A stretch of DNA of 64,000 nt from Sinorhizobium sp. A49 (GTDB taxonomy: Bacteria; Pseudomonadota; Alphaproteobacteria; Rhizobiales; Rhizobiaceae): assembly GCF_002002725.1 (NCBI RefSeq), contig NZ_MUNW01000080.1:1-64000 (forward strand), read 5' to 3'. This document shows positions 23,140-33,607 of this stretch, in pieces. The notes under the pieces are model-generated. The model saw only the letters and a list, made by a program, of their open reading frames with translations, made no database searches and was not told the DNA's origin. A program made the translations under genes and the position numbers. Positions within the stretch are counted from its first letter, which is position 1. Each line of letters starts with the position of its first letter.

Positions 23140-24807
23140 ATGAGCATGGTTCAGAATGTCGATAAGCCATCCAGCAACGATACCATTCCTTCGATCGATG
23201 TGGATCGTCGCAGCCTGCTTCTCGGCGGCACGATCCTTGCGGCCGCGACCATGGCAGGCGCAGCCACGCCGCTGAACACGGCAAAGGCGCAGCAGCAGCC
23301 TGCCGCCGGCAGCGGCAAGCCGCCGAACATCCTCGTCATCTTCGGCGACGACATCGGCATTCCGCAGATCAGCGCCTACACCATGGGCCTCATGGGCTAT
23401 CGCACGCCCAATATCGACCGCATCGCGGCCGAGGGGGCTATCTTCACCGACAGCTACGGACAGCAGAGCTGCACGGCCGGCCGCGCCTCGTTCATCCTCG
23501 GCCAGGAACCGTTCCGCACCGGGCTTCTGACCATCGGCATGCCGGGCGACCCGCATGGCATTCAGGACTGGATGCCGACGATTGCCGACGTGCTGAAGTC
23601 GAAGGGCTACGCCACCGGCCAGTTCGGCAAGAACCACCTCGGCGACCAGGACCAGCATCTGCCGACCAATCACGGCTTCGACGAATTCTTCGGCAATCTC
23701 TATCACCTCAATGCCGAGGAAGAGCCGGAGGGCTACTTCTATCCGAAGGATACCGAGTTCAAGAAGAAGTACGGCCCGCGCGGTGTCATCAAGTCCAACG
23801 CGGACGGCAAGATCGAGGATACCGGCGCGCTCAATACCAAGCGCATGGAAACCATCGATGAAGAATTTCTTGCTGCTGCCAAGGATTACATCGACCGGCA
23901 GGCAAAGGCCGACAAGCCGTTCTTCTGCTGGTTCAACTCGACGCGCATGCACGTGTTCACCCACCTGAAGCCGGACTCGATGGGCAAGACCGGCAAGGGC
24001 ATTCATGCCGACGGCATGGCCGAGCATGACGGCCATGTCGGCCAACTGCTTCAGCAGCTCGACGATCTCGGCATCGCCGACAACACCATCGTGCTCTACA
24101 CCACCGACAACGGCGCCGAGCTGGCGCTGTGGCCGGATGGCGCGATGACGATGTTCCACGGCGAAAAGGGCACGACCTGGGAAGGCGGCTTCCGCATTCC
24201 GATGATGGTGCGCTGGCCGGGCGTGGTAAAGCCCGGCACGCAGATCAACGAACCGGTGACGTTGATGGATTGGCTTCCGACCTTTGCGACGGCCGCCGGT
24301 ATTTCCGACGTCAAGGGGCAGATGAGAGAAGGGTTCCAGGCGGGCGCCAAGACGTTCAAGGTGCATCTCGACGGCTTCGACCTGACGGAACTGCTCAAGG
24401 GCGAGGCAAAAGCGCCGCCACGGGAGTCGGTCTACTATTTCGACCAGGGCGGAAACCTGAATGCCATCCGCTGGAATGACTGGAAACTCGCTTTCGCTCA
24501 ATCCAGCGAAGGTAACATCGCAACGGCGACCCGTGAGGTAACCAGTTGGGCCATGATCACCAACTTGCGCATGGACCCCTATGAGAAGGGAATGAAGGAA
24601 GGGGGCGGTGCGATGGAGTTCCTCGGCCGCAACATGTGGCTGCTGGTGCCGATCCAGGGCAAGATCAAGGAGTTCTTCCAGGATTTCGATCAGTATCCCT
24701 TCCAGACAGGCAGCACGTTGAACGCCAGCGGCATCAACTATAGTCTGCTGCAGCAGCAGGCGGCGATGAAGCGGCTGAACGAGCTGGAAAGACTGGCACC
24801 GCGGTAA
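23140..24807 (+). CDS. TAT-exported sulfatase (arylsulfatase family), paralogue 2
   Basis: A 555-residue sulfatase, closely similar to the protein at 15440-17068 (shared runs such as GYATGQFGKNHLGD and THGFDEFFGNLYHLNAEEEP with small differences). Twin-arginine signal DRRSLLLGG (residues 22-30), metal-binding FGDDIG (69-73), formylglycine site C111-T-A-G-R and TTDNGAELALWPDG. It is expected to hydrolyse sulfate monoesters in the periplasm after Cys-to-formylglycine conversion by an enzyme not found here. AGGAGACG precedes ATG 23140; ATG 23146 is also possible. Single-gene unit. Confidence 0.93.
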   Translation: MSMVQNVDKPSSNDTIPSIDVDRRSLLLGGTILAAATMAGAATPLNTAKAQQQPAAGSGKPPNILVIFGDDIGIPQISAYTMGLMGYRTPNIDRIAAEGAIFTDSYGQQSCTAGRASFILGQEPFRTGLLTIGMPGDPHGIQDWMPTIADVLKSKGYATGQFGKNHLGDQDQHLPTNHGFDEFFGNLYHLNAEEEPEGYFYPKDTEFKKKYGPRGVIKSNADGKIEDTGALNTKRMETIDEEFLAAAKDYIDRQAKADKPFFCWFNSTRMHVFTHLKPDSMGKTGKGIHADGMAEHDGHVGQLLQQLDDLGIADNTIVLYTTDNGAELALWPDGAMTMFHGEKGTTWEGGFRIPMMVRWPGVVKPGTQINEPVTLMDWLPTFATAAGISDVKGQMREGFQAGAKTFKVHLDGFDLTELLKGEAKAPPRESVYYFDQGGNLNAIRWNDWKLAFAQSSEGNIATATREVTSWAMITNLRMDPYEKGMKEGGGAMEFLGRNMWLLVPIQGKIKEFFQDFDQYPFQTGSTLNASGINYSLLQQQAAMKRLNELERLAPR

Positions 24808-24976
24808 GGCTGCGCCTTTCTACACTGCTCCTGGGGATATCAACGGCCGGCGCATCGCGCCGGCCGTGCCATGTGTCATGTAGCCGGTCGAGCTTGGTCA
24901 GGATCGGGCCGTCGTACCGCTAGGCAGGAGGCTCGCATGACTGCGAGGACGACCTTGGCTCTTCTGGCAACCGGGA

Positions 24977-26536
<1,560 letters not shown>

Positions 26537-26602
26537 TTAGCGTGTGGGATTGATCAGAATTAGGTGGTAAATATCGCAAGAACTTATGAGGGAAATTCAT
26601 GA

Positions 26603-27547
26603 ATGCCGCGCCAGCCGATCAATGACCTCATCGCCTTCCTTGCTGTCGCACGGGAACGCAGCTTTACCAAGGCGGCAGCGCAGCTCGGGGTCTCGCAATC
26701 GGCACTGAGCCACACGATCCGCGGGCTCGAGGCGCGGCTGGGCTTGCGGCTTTTGACACGCACGACGCGCAGCGTGTCGCCGACCGAGGCCGGCGAGCGG
26801 CTGCTGTTGTCGATCGGCCCGCGCCTGGACGAGATCGACCGGGAACTGGCAGCCCTCAGCGAATTTCGCGACAAGCCGGCGGGCACGATCCGCATTACCG
26901 CCGGTGAACATGCGGCCGACCGCATCCTCTGGCCGGCGCTGGAACGGCTGTTGCCCGATTATCCGGATGTCCATGTCGAGGTGATCGTCGATTATGGCCT
27001 GACCGATATCGTTTCCGAGCGCTACGACGCCGGCGTGCGGCTTGGCGAGCAGGTGGCCAAAGACATGATCGCCGTGCGCATCGGGCCCGACATGCGCATG
27101 GCGGTGGTCGGCGCGCCATCCTATTTCGCCACGCGAAAATTGCCGCTGATGCCGCAGGACCTGACGGAGCACAATTGCATCAACCTGCGCCTGCCGACCC
27201 ATGGCGGCATCTATGCCTGGGAGTTCGAAAAGGACGGGCGTGAGGTGAAGGTGCGGGTTGAGGGCCAGCTCGTCTTCAACACTATCGCGCTGAGATTGAG
27301 CGCGGCGCTTGGCGGGCTGGGGCTCGCCTATCTGCCGGAGGATGCCGTGGCACCAGACCTGACCTCGGGCCAACTGGTGCAGGTGCTGAAAGACTGGTGC
27401 CCGCCTTTTGCCGGCTACCATCTCTATTATCCAAGCCGCCGGCAGACATCACCCGCCTTCGCGCTGGTTGCCGATGCGCTGAGGTATCGCGGTCCGCGGC
27501 ACAGGTCGTTCCATCCGGCCTCGTTGCTCAGCCCGTTCGACGGATAA
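26603..27547 (+). CDS. LysR-family transcriptional regulator
   Basis: A 314-residue regulator. The N-terminal winged helix reads LIAFLAVARERSFTKAAAQL..SQSALSHTIRGLEARLGLRLLTRTTRSV, standard for LysR, followed by a linker helix and a periplasmic-binding-like effector domain (TIRITAGEHAADRILWPAL, GLGLAYLPEDAV). It is divergent from the cupin/aldo-keto reductase operon, the usual layout for a regulator and its target. Effector unknown. A hairpin lies just after the stop codon. Confidence 0.93.
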   Translation: MPRQPINDLIAFLAVARERSFTKAAAQLGVSQSALSHTIRGLEARLGLRLLTRTTRSVSPTEAGERLLLSIGPRLDEIDRELAALSEFRDKPAGTIRITAGEHAADRILWPALERLLPDYPDVHVEVIVDYGLTDIVSERYDAGVRLGEQVAKDMIAVRIGPDMRMAVVGAPSYFATRKLPLMPQDLTEHNCINLRLPTHGGIYAWEFEKDGREVKVRVEGQLVFNTIALRLSAALGGLGLAYLPEDAVAPDLTSGQLVQVLKDWCPPFAGYHLYYPSRRQTSPAFALVADALRYRGPRHRSFHPASLLSPFDG

Positions 27548-27554
27548 ACGCAAA

Positions 27555-27577
27555 GGGCGTTCGTTGCCGAACGCCCT
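27555..27577 (+). terminator. Hairpin after the LysR gene
   Basis: GGGCGTTCG (27555-27563) pairs perfectly with CGAACGCCC (27568-27576) across a 4-nt loop, 8 bp after the stop codon. It lacks a good T-tract, so termination is likely but not certain. Confidence 0.55.
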
Positions 27578-27886
27578 AGGGTTGCCTGCGTATTCTGCGT
27601 TTGGCGGCAATGCCCGAGAGCACGCCGCCACGTTCACGCTATCAACTTTCCGGTGATTCCAAGTTTAATGAACGGTTAATCCACGGAATTATTTCATGGC
27701 TGGTGCAATCCAGGCGGCAATGCCGACAGTATTTCTCTCGCTTCCATTAGAAAGCCGCAGTTGCAGTCTCTGTTCTCGCTCGCAAACTCGTGTTGAAGCC
27801 GTTCTAGCGCACCCTGTCGTGCGCCCTCATCGACGGCGTCCTCCGCGCTTGGCTTGGTAATTCCTGCTAACCAGAAGGAGATTGCT

Positions 27887-28378
27887 ATGAAGACGCAGAT
27901 TGCAATTGGACTGACAGTGGCTTTCACCGCGCTCGTTGCAACGGGTGCGATGGCCCAGAGTAAATACGGCTCGGAAGCCGGTTGGGACATTCTCGTCAAG
28001 GAGAATATGGGACCGGGATGCTTGATTACAAAATCAAACGCAGACGGCACACAGGTTCAGATGGGCATTGATGCAACGGCGGCGCTGCGTGGCTACATGG
28101 CGCTCTACACAAAAGCTGACGCCAACGTTGCAGCCAACGAGAAGCTTGCGGTCCTATTCGATGTCGATGGCCAGAAATTCAGTGGCGAGGCGAAGGGTCA
28201 GGCCATAGACGGCTATCGCGGCGCGTTTGTCTGGGTCAACAATCCTGACTTCATCTACGACCTGGCCAAGAAGACGGCGGTGACGATTACGCCCGCGGGC
28301 GGCAATCCCATCGTCGTAAAGCTGGCTGGAACCGACGCTGCCTTCAAGGCGCTGAGGGCCTGCCAGGCCGCTCAGTAA
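27887..28378 (+). CDS. Periplasmic protein of unknown function
   Basis: A 163-residue secreted protein with signal peptide MKTQIAIGLTVAFTALVATG ending at AMAQ. The mature part of about 140 residues contains one Cys in GPGCLITKS and a second in the C-terminal AFKALRACQAAQ. Many alphaproteobacterial envelope proteins end with this FxALxAC motif (for example invasion-associated-locus-B-like proteins), so a related fold is possible. AAGGAG precedes ATG 27887. Function unknown. Confidence 0.75.
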   Translation: MKTQIAIGLTVAFTALVATGAMAQSKYGSEAGWDILVKENMGPGCLITKSNADGTQVQMGIDATAALRGYMALYTKADANVAANEKLAVLFDVDGQKFSGEAKGQAIDGYRGAFVWVNNPDFIYDLAKKTAVTITPAGGNPIVVKLAGTDAAFKALRACQAAQ

Positions 28379-28561
28379 CGGCACCCCGGCGAAGGGGACG
28401 CGGGCAGGGGCATGGCGTATTTGCTTATCGATGTCGCGTGCGTTCCCGGCCTTCCAACCGGACGGGTTGATGGCGTTTTGACGGGCTTCTGAACCCCGGT
28501 TCTGAGCGATTGGTTCTGACGGACCATTCCGCTCAGGGCGGAGCGTGCGACTCAGCCTCCC

Positions 28562-28666
28562 TCATTCCGGCCTGTGCCCGAATCCAGCGACCTGACGTCG
28601 GTCGGGTCAAAAGACCTTTCAGCCCAAGGATTTGGGCTGGCTGGATTCCGGCACAAGGCCGGAATG
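28562..28666. repeat. Imperfect inverted-repeat element
   Basis: About 105 bp with ends CATTCCGGCCTGTGCCCG and GGCACAAGGCCGGAATG, which are imperfect inverted copies, each joined to AATCCAGC / GCTGGATT. The interior holds a second small inverted pair (AGCCCAA / TTGGGCT). This is a palindromic dispersed repeat of the kind common in Rhizobiales. The remaining 28379-28747 gap shows no gene. Confidence 0.6.
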
Positions 28667-28747
28667 TGGACGTTTTTTGGCAGTCGGTGGATCTAGATCT
28701 TTCCGCATCACACATGACTTTGGTCCCGCAGCACTGCTGCGGCACCC

Positions 28748-29437
28748 TCAGTCTTCCCGCCGGATCGTCGGCTCCGGCGTGCCCTTCCACTCGAAGGTGA
28801 TGGTGCGGCCCTGGCGGATGTTCTGGATGACGGCGGGGCGGAAGACGGCGATGCATTCGCCCTGGGGATGGCGGGCGGACGGGTAGATCAGCCCGTTGCC
28901 GCCTTCGGCGTAGATAGTGGCGGCAAGCGCCTGGCCGGCGGGGTAGGCAAGGGCAGGGTCGGGACCGAGATAGGCAGCCCCCGTTTGCCCGCGCGCATCG
29001 TGGAAGCGGCAGGTGAAGCCGGCGATCAGTTCGCGGTAGGCGCCGATGTCCTCGAAGATGCCGGCATCGGCCAGCGCCCGGGTGCGATGATAGACGATCT
29101 CGGCCTGACATGTTTCGAGCGCGGTGTCGCCGAAGGCGCAATACCAGGCGCCGCGATCCTCGGTGTTGAAGCGGTTGCCCGGCGGGCGCGCATGGCAGAA
29201 GGCGGCGTTGATCAGCGACCAGCCATAGCCGAAGCTATCGTTGAGAAGTTCTGCCGGGTTGACGCCGGCCGGCAGCGCCAGCGGGCTCAGCCGTGCCGAT
29301 GTCAGCGCCTCCAGCCGGTTGAGGATCTCGATGTCGTCCTCGTCGTCGCAGAGCGGCTTGACGGCGGGTTCGTCGATATAGGCGGTCGAGATCAGCCGGA
29401 TGGTGGCCGGATCGGTGAAATCGATCTCAAGGATCAT
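28748..29437 (-). CDS. RES-domain toxin
   Basis: A 229-residue RES-family toxin. The domain's diagnostic residues are in place: Arg in PPGNRFNTEDRGAWYCAF, Glu in ALETCQAEIVYHR, and a later Ser in LIYPSARHPQGECIAVF. RES toxins in RES-Xre systems deplete cellular NAD+ by phosphorolysis. The ATG overlaps the stop of the antitoxin gene by 4 nt, a tight coupling. Length fits the family. It is the second gene of the operon, as usual. Confidence 0.9.
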   Translation of the reverse strand: MILEIDFTDPATIRLISTAYIDEPAVKPLCDDEDDIEILNRLEALTSARLSPLALPAGVNPAELLNDSFGYGWSLINAAFCHARPPGNRFNTEDRGAWYCAFGDTALETCQAEIVYHRTRALADAGIFEDIGAYRELIAGFTCRFHDARGQTGAAYLGPDPALAYPAGQALAATIYAEGGNGLIYPSARHPQGECIAVFRPAVIQNIRQGRTITFEWKGTPEPTIRRED

Positions 29438-29838
29438 AGGCCGCCGCGCAGGCCATCGAGATAGCGGCGCACCTTCATCATCGCCGGTATGCCGCCCTCG
29501 ATCATCAGGTCGATCGGCGACTGGCCGTCAAACACCGGACCGGTATTGACCGCCTTCGGCCATTGGTAGGTCAGCGGACCGTTGAAATAGAGGCGCAGGC
29601 TCTTGAAGATGCCGACGATCAGACTGGCGCGCATGCGCTTGTCCTGGTCGAGCTTGCCTTTGAAATCGCCGGCCTTCATCCGGTTCCAGGTGGCGATCGG
29701 CACGTCGAAGAGTTGCGACGCTTCCCTGTTGGTCAGCTTCCACAGGTCGCAGGCCTTGACCACCGCCTTGACGATGACGGCTTCCTCATGTCTGGCCGCG
29801 TCGCGGTCGGGCGCAAAAGCCGGTTGGGCGCTGGGCAT
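29434..29838 (-). CDS. Xre/MbcA/ParS-type antitoxin of the RES system
   Basis: A 134-residue antitoxin. N-terminal helices KACDLWKLTNREASQLFDVPIATWNRMKAGDF form the Xre-like DNA-binding part, and RASLIVGIFKSLRLYFNGPLTYQWPKAVNTGPVFDGQSPIDLMIEGGIPAMMKVRRYL is the toxin-binding DUF2384 domain, whose C-terminus plugs the RES active site. AGGAG precedes ATG 29838 and a short palindrome sits upstream, consistent with autoregulation. The pair is complete. Confidence 0.92.
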   Translation of the reverse strand: MPSAQPAFAPDRDAARHEEAVIVKAVVKACDLWKLTNREASQLFDVPIATWNRMKAGDFKGKLDQDKRMRASLIVGIFKSLRLYFNGPLTYQWPKAVNTGPVFDGQSPIDLMIEGGIPAMMKVRRYLDGLRGGL

Positions 29839-29865
29839 GAGTGTCTCCTATGAATGATCTTTCCG

Positions 29866-29877
29866 TATCATATGATA
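29866..29877. promoter_or_regulatory. Palindromic operator of the RES-Xre operon
   Basis: TATCATATGATA is a perfect 12-bp palindrome 28-39 bp upstream of the antitoxin start, within an AT-rich promoter-like stretch. Antitoxins of this type usually repress their own promoter through such sites. Confidence 0.6.
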
Positions 29878-29995
29878 TAAAGTGGTTGATTTGGGTGCGA
29901 AGTCAAGGGGAGGCGGCTTGCGCTGTAATTGCGCGTAGCCGGGCGGGCACTTGTCCGCTCTCGCAGTTTTGCCGCTCGCTGCAGTCGCCGTTTGG

Positions 29996-30184
29996 CCCCT
30001 CACCCTAGCCCTCTCCCCGCAGGCGGGGAGAGGGGACGCGGTCCGGCCCGGGTTGCCACGCAGCGATCCCTATCCTGGCGATCGGGTGCGCTTGGCTTGG
30101 GCGGTTGTATGGATCGCGCCGAGTGCCGCGGGTTTCCTTCTCCCCGCATGCGGGGAGAAGGTGGCCGGCAGGCCGGATGAGGGG
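29996..30184. repeat. RIME-type palindromic repeat pair A
   Basis: Two perfect hairpins: CCCTCTCCCCGC (30009) with GCGGGGAGAGGG, preceded by CCCCTCACCCTAG, and CCTTCTCCCCGC (30136) with GCGGGGAGAAGG, followed by GCCGGATGAGGGG. This matches the Rhizobium intergenic mosaic element pattern. Pairs B (43237) and C (58032) have the opposite orientation. It lies between the toxin-antitoxin operon and an aldo/keto reductase. Confidence 0.85.
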
Positions 30185-30213
30185 CTGCTGCCCATGCCGC
30201 AGCCTGCCTTCTC

Positions 30214-31263
30214 TCAAACATGCGGACCCAACAGCGACAGGTCGGCCTCGCCGAGCCTGTCCTTGGCGCTGCGCAGCTGGTGCCAGTAGGGATAGAGCAC
30301 CGGCGGCAGGCTGACGGCGTCGAGCAGTTCGCGTTCCTCGTCGGTCAGTTTGAGGCTGGCTGCCGCAAGGTTGTCGCGGAACTGCTCCTCCTTGCGGCCG
30401 CCGATGATGACGGAGGTCACGCCCTTGCGGTCGATCAGCCAGGCAAGCGCGACCTGGGCGGGCGAGACGCCGCGCTCGCCTGAGATCGCCGTGAGCATGT
30501 CGACGATCTTCCACAGCCGCTCCTCGTCGCGGATCGGCGGCTCGTTCCAGCCGGCAAGCTGACGGGTGCCATCCGGCGTCTGGTTGCGCCGGTGCTTGCC
30601 CGAAAGAAGACCGCCGGCAAGCGGGCTCCAGACGAGCACGCCGAGGCCCTGGTCGAGGCTGATCGGTAGCAGCTCGTATTCGGCCTCGCGGGCTTCGAGC
30701 GTGTAGTGGATCTGCTGGCTGACGAAGCGGTGGCGGCGGTCGAGCGCGCTGATGCCGAGCGCCTTCATGATGTGCCAGCCGGAATAGTTGGAGCAGCCGA
30801 TATAGCGCACCTTGCCGTGGCGAACGAGCGTATCGAGCGCCTCCATGGTTTCTTCGAGCGGCGTCTGGCCGTCCCATTCGTGCACCTGGTAGAGATCGAT
30901 GACATCGGTCTTCAACCGCTTCAGGCTCGCGTCGCAGGCGGCAATCAGGTGGTGGCGGGAGAGGCCGCCGTCGTTCGGTCCCGGGCCCATGTTGAAACGC
31001 GCCTTGGTGGCGACGAGCACGCCGTTCTTGCGCTTGCCGCCGAGGATATCGCCGATGATCTCCTCCGAGCCGCCGGTGGAATAGATATCGGCGGTATCGA
31101 TCAGGTTGACGCCGGCATCGAGGCACATGTCGACATAGCGGCGCGCCTCGTCGAGGCCGACATTGCCGACCTGCGCGAACTTGCCGCCACCGCCGATCGT
31201 CATCGTGCCCATGGTGATCGTCGAGATCTTCAGGCCGGAGCGGCCAAGCAGTCGGTATTCCAT
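30214..31263 (-). CDS. Aldo/keto reductase (second)
   Basis: A 349-residue NADPH-dependent reductase of the (alpha/beta)8 AKR superfamily. Catalytic residues: D56 and Y61 in LIDTADIYSTGGSEE, K87 in VATKARF, H128 in YQVHEWDG. Cofactor binding: VIIGGRKEEQFRDNLAA. The YxxG..EE pattern resembles the potassium-channel beta-subunit/YghZ-like group. GAGGACA stands before ATG 31263. It is unrelated in detail to the reductase at 24977 and probably has another substrate. RIME repeats lie directly after its stop codon. Confidence 0.93.
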   Translation of the reverse strand: MEYRLLGRSGLKISTITMGTMTIGGGGKFAQVGNVGLDEARRYVDMCLDAGVNLIDTADIYSTGGSEEIIGDILGGKRKNGVLVATKARFNMGPGPNDGGLSRHHLIAACDASLKRLKTDVIDLYQVHEWDGQTPLEETMEALDTLVRHGKVRYIGCSNYSGWHIMKALGISALDRRHRFVSQQIHYTLEAREAEYELLPISLDQGLGVLVWSPLAGGLLSGKHRRNQTPDGTRQLAGWNEPPIRDEERLWKIVDMLTAISGERGVSPAQVALAWLIDRKGVTSVIIGGRKEEQFRDNLAAASLKLTDEERELLDAVSLPPVLYPYWHQLRSAKDRLGEADLSLLGPHV

Positions 31264-31631
31264 GTCGCTGTCCTCTTCCCCTGGTGTCGGTCCATTGCCG
31301 TCGATGACAAACTAGGGGCATGGCGATGCCGAGCAAGGTGACACCTCCCGATTCAATCACGCCTTGCATATTGGTGCATGAGGAAGCGTTGGCAGGGTAC
31401 GTAACGCGCCGTATCGGCAGTGTGTTGCCGGGAGCCGCTAAACGGTATCGGCATCGCGTTTCCGGGCGGGGTGCGGGCCGCGCAGATTGCGCCAATAGTT
31501 TTCCACGCCGAACGTTTCGAGCGTGACGTCGAGGCATGTTTGCGTCGGCAATCACATCCTGCTCCCCTGTCTTAGGGGTAGCTCGCACACGTTAAAGTGA
31601 TATCTTCCCTCTCGTGAAAGAGGGGAATCAC
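31264..31631. other. Intergenic region between divergent genes
   Basis: About 370 bp with no supported gene. It contains GGTACGTAACGC near 31395, a half-site-like resemblance to the palindrome upstream of sulfatase 2, too weak to call. Promoters of both flanking genes must lie here. Confidence 0.35.
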
Positions 31632-32612
31632 ATGAGATCAGCTGCACGTCTGCTTGCCACGGTCGGCCTTGGCGCCGGTGTCTTTTCATCGGTCCTGCTG
31701 GGGGCAGAGGCGGTGCAGGCGGCGGAAAACGGTGCGGGCTTCTACCTGCTCGGCGCGCGCGGCCCGATGGCCGGTCTGCTGGCGCCTCCCGGCACCTATA
31801 TCCAGAATGACACTTACTTCTATTTCGGCGAGCTTGGCGGCAGTCGCCAGCTGCCTGTCGGCGGCCAGGTGGTGGCCGACGTCGACGTCAAGCTGATTGC
31901 GGACTTCGTCACCGGCCTCTGGGTTCTGCCCGAGGACGTGATGGGCGGCAACCTCGGCTTTAGCGCGATTGTTCCCTTCGGCGGGCCGAAGGTGGACGCG
32001 TCGGTTTCGCTGCCCGGCGGGCTTAGCCGCGGCGTCGAGGATTCGATCTTCACCATCGGCGACCCTGTCGTCGGCGCCTCGCTCGGCTGGCACGAGGGCG
32101 ACTTCCACTGGTCGACCAATCTCAGCGTCAACATTCCGATCGGCGATTATCACAAGGGCGAGATCGCCAATCTTTCGTTCAACCGCTGGGCGGCTGACCT
32201 GACCTTCGCCGGAACCTGGTTCAACCCTGAAACCGGCATCGACCTCTCAGGCGCCGCGGGCTTCACCTTCAACGGCGAGAACCCGGCGACGGACTACCGC
32301 ACCGGCACCGAATTCCACACGGAATGGGCGCTCTCCAAGCAGTTCACGCCGCAGATTTCCGCCGGTTTCATCGGCTACTTCTACCAGCAGGTGACGGGCG
32401 ACAGCGGCCCCGGCGCGCGGCTCGGCGACTTCAAGGGTCGGGTGGCATCACTCGGCGGCACGGTCGGCTACAACTTCAAGATGGGCGAGACCCCTGTCTC
32501 GCTGCGGCTGAAGGTGTTCCAGGAATTTGCGGCCAAGAACCGCGCAGAAGGCACGGCCGGTTTCGTGACCGTGTCCTTCCCGATCGGCACGCCGCCAAAG
32601 CAGGTCGAGTAA
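31632..32612 (+). CDS. Outer-membrane beta-barrel protein (MetA/phenol-degradation-pathway transporter type)
   Basis: A 326-residue protein with a signal peptide (cleavage near VQAAEN). The mature sequence is composed of amphipathic strands and turns typical of the PF13557-like channel family (GAGFYLLGARGPMAGL, FTGLWVLPEDVMGGNLGFSAIVPFG, ISAGFIGYFYQQVTGDSGPGA), ending with a strand (GFVTVSFPIGTPPKQVE). Such proteins are thought to import hydrophobic aromatic compounds, which has been shown for only a few members. ATG 31632 follows GAGGGGA. Standalone gene. Confidence 0.82.
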   Translation: MRSAARLLATVGLGAGVFSSVLLGAEAVQAAENGAGFYLLGARGPMAGLLAPPGTYIQNDTYFYFGELGGSRQLPVGGQVVADVDVKLIADFVTGLWVLPEDVMGGNLGFSAIVPFGGPKVDASVSLPGGLSRGVEDSIFTIGDPVVGASLGWHEGDFHWSTNLSVNIPIGDYHKGEIANLSFNRWAADLTFAGTWFNPETGIDLSGAAGFTFNGENPATDYRTGTEFHTEWALSKQFTPQISAGFIGYFYQQVTGDSGPGARLGDFKGRVASLGGTVGYNFKMGETPVSLRLKVFQEFAAKNRAEGTAGFVTVSFPIGTPPKQVE

Positions 32613-32641
32613 TTTCACTTGGCATCGCGTTCGGAGCCGTT

Positions 32642-33325
32642 TCAGGCTCCGGCAAGGAACCGCGCGGGCATGAGATTCCTATAGGGAAACATGTGGAAGT
32701 AGGGCTGCGCCTCGGCGAGCACGCGGCGCATCGAAGCACGCTCTAGCAGCCGCTCGAAATAGGCCTGGAGATGCGGGTGCTTGTCCGCAAAGGGCTCGAC
32801 AATTCCAGCATAGAAGAGAGCGGGGGCCGCGGCGCAATCGGCAAGGCTGAAGGCGGCGCCGCCGGCAAAGGCGTTGGTGGCGAAATGCCGGTCGGCCATG
32901 GCATAGGCTGTGCCAAGCGTGGCGCGGGCATCAGAAACGCCGCGAGGGTCGTTCTCGCCGCTTCCGCGCAGCGTGTCGGTGACGATCTTCTGCATTGGCA
33001 CATGGATGTAGAGATCGAAGAAGCGATCCCAGAGCCGCGCCTGCAGCGCGTCGTCCGCGCCCACAGGGATCAGCGGCTGGCTGCCGGGATAGTGGCGGTC
33101 GAGATATTCGATGATGATGGACGTCTCCGGGACGGTCACACCGCGGGCGCTGTCGCTGAGGACCGGCATCTTGCCGACCGGCCAGAGCTCGGCGAAGCGG
33201 GCCGCCTCCGCGGGGTCGAGAAGGTCGACCAGGCTCGCATCGAAGGGTGTTTCGTTCTCGTAGAGCGCGATCAGCACCTTGTGGCAGAAGGACGCGAGTG
33301 GATGAAAGTAAAGCGTAAGCGACAT
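32642..33325 (-). CDS. Glutathione S-transferase (second)
   Basis: A 227-residue GST. N-terminal domain: LYFHPLASFCHKVLIALYE, VGKMPVLSD with cis-Pro and VPETSIIIEYLD; the C-terminal helical domain has AFAGGAAFSLADCAAAPALFY with the conserved Asp. The first-helix motif has Ser-Phe-Cys in the active-site area, so a Cys-type or Ser-type chemistry is possible. GGAGATA precedes ATG 33325. It is convergent with the outer membrane protein gene. Confidence 0.9.
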   Translation of the reverse strand: MSLTLYFHPLASFCHKVLIALYENETPFDASLVDLLDPAEAARFAELWPVGKMPVLSDSARGVTVPETSIIIEYLDRHYPGSQPLIPVGADDALQARLWDRFFDLYIHVPMQKIVTDTLRGSGENDPRGVSDARATLGTAYAMADRHFATNAFAGGAAFSLADCAAAPALFYAGIVEPFADKHPHLQAYFERLLERASMRRVLAEAQPYFHMFPYRNLMPARFLAGA

Positions 33326-33607
33326 GCGGACTATCTCCGATGCTGACGTTTCAGGTCTGCGTTCTGTCCGGCAGCTTCGTGTCACGCGCATGGACCGGCC
33401 GCCACAGGCGCTGTTATCGCAAAACTGATACGATTTCGCAATCAGTTTATGGTCTGGCATGGCGACTTTTCGGCATGTTTCGTAGCCCTGTTCGGCTTTC
33501 GTTTTTGCGCAATGCCTTTGAAAGTCGGAAAGCTGCCCTAGACTTAAGAGGAGGCGGGGCGTTGCAACGCACGGCGCTCTCGCGATCTCGACAGGGGAGG
33601 ATCGCCG

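Noticed and set aside
29996-30184. Repeated palindromes resembling a CRISPR array
   Set aside because: Only two units per locus, repeats are palindromic with divergent spacers of unequal length, and no cas genes are present. They fit RIME-type elements.
30005-31588. Long minus-strand frame covering the second aldo/keto reductase (about 527 codons)
   Set aside because: It is a shifted frame of the reductase gene on the same strand and has no recognisable domain, whereas the frame at 30214-31263 carries the complete AKR tetrad.
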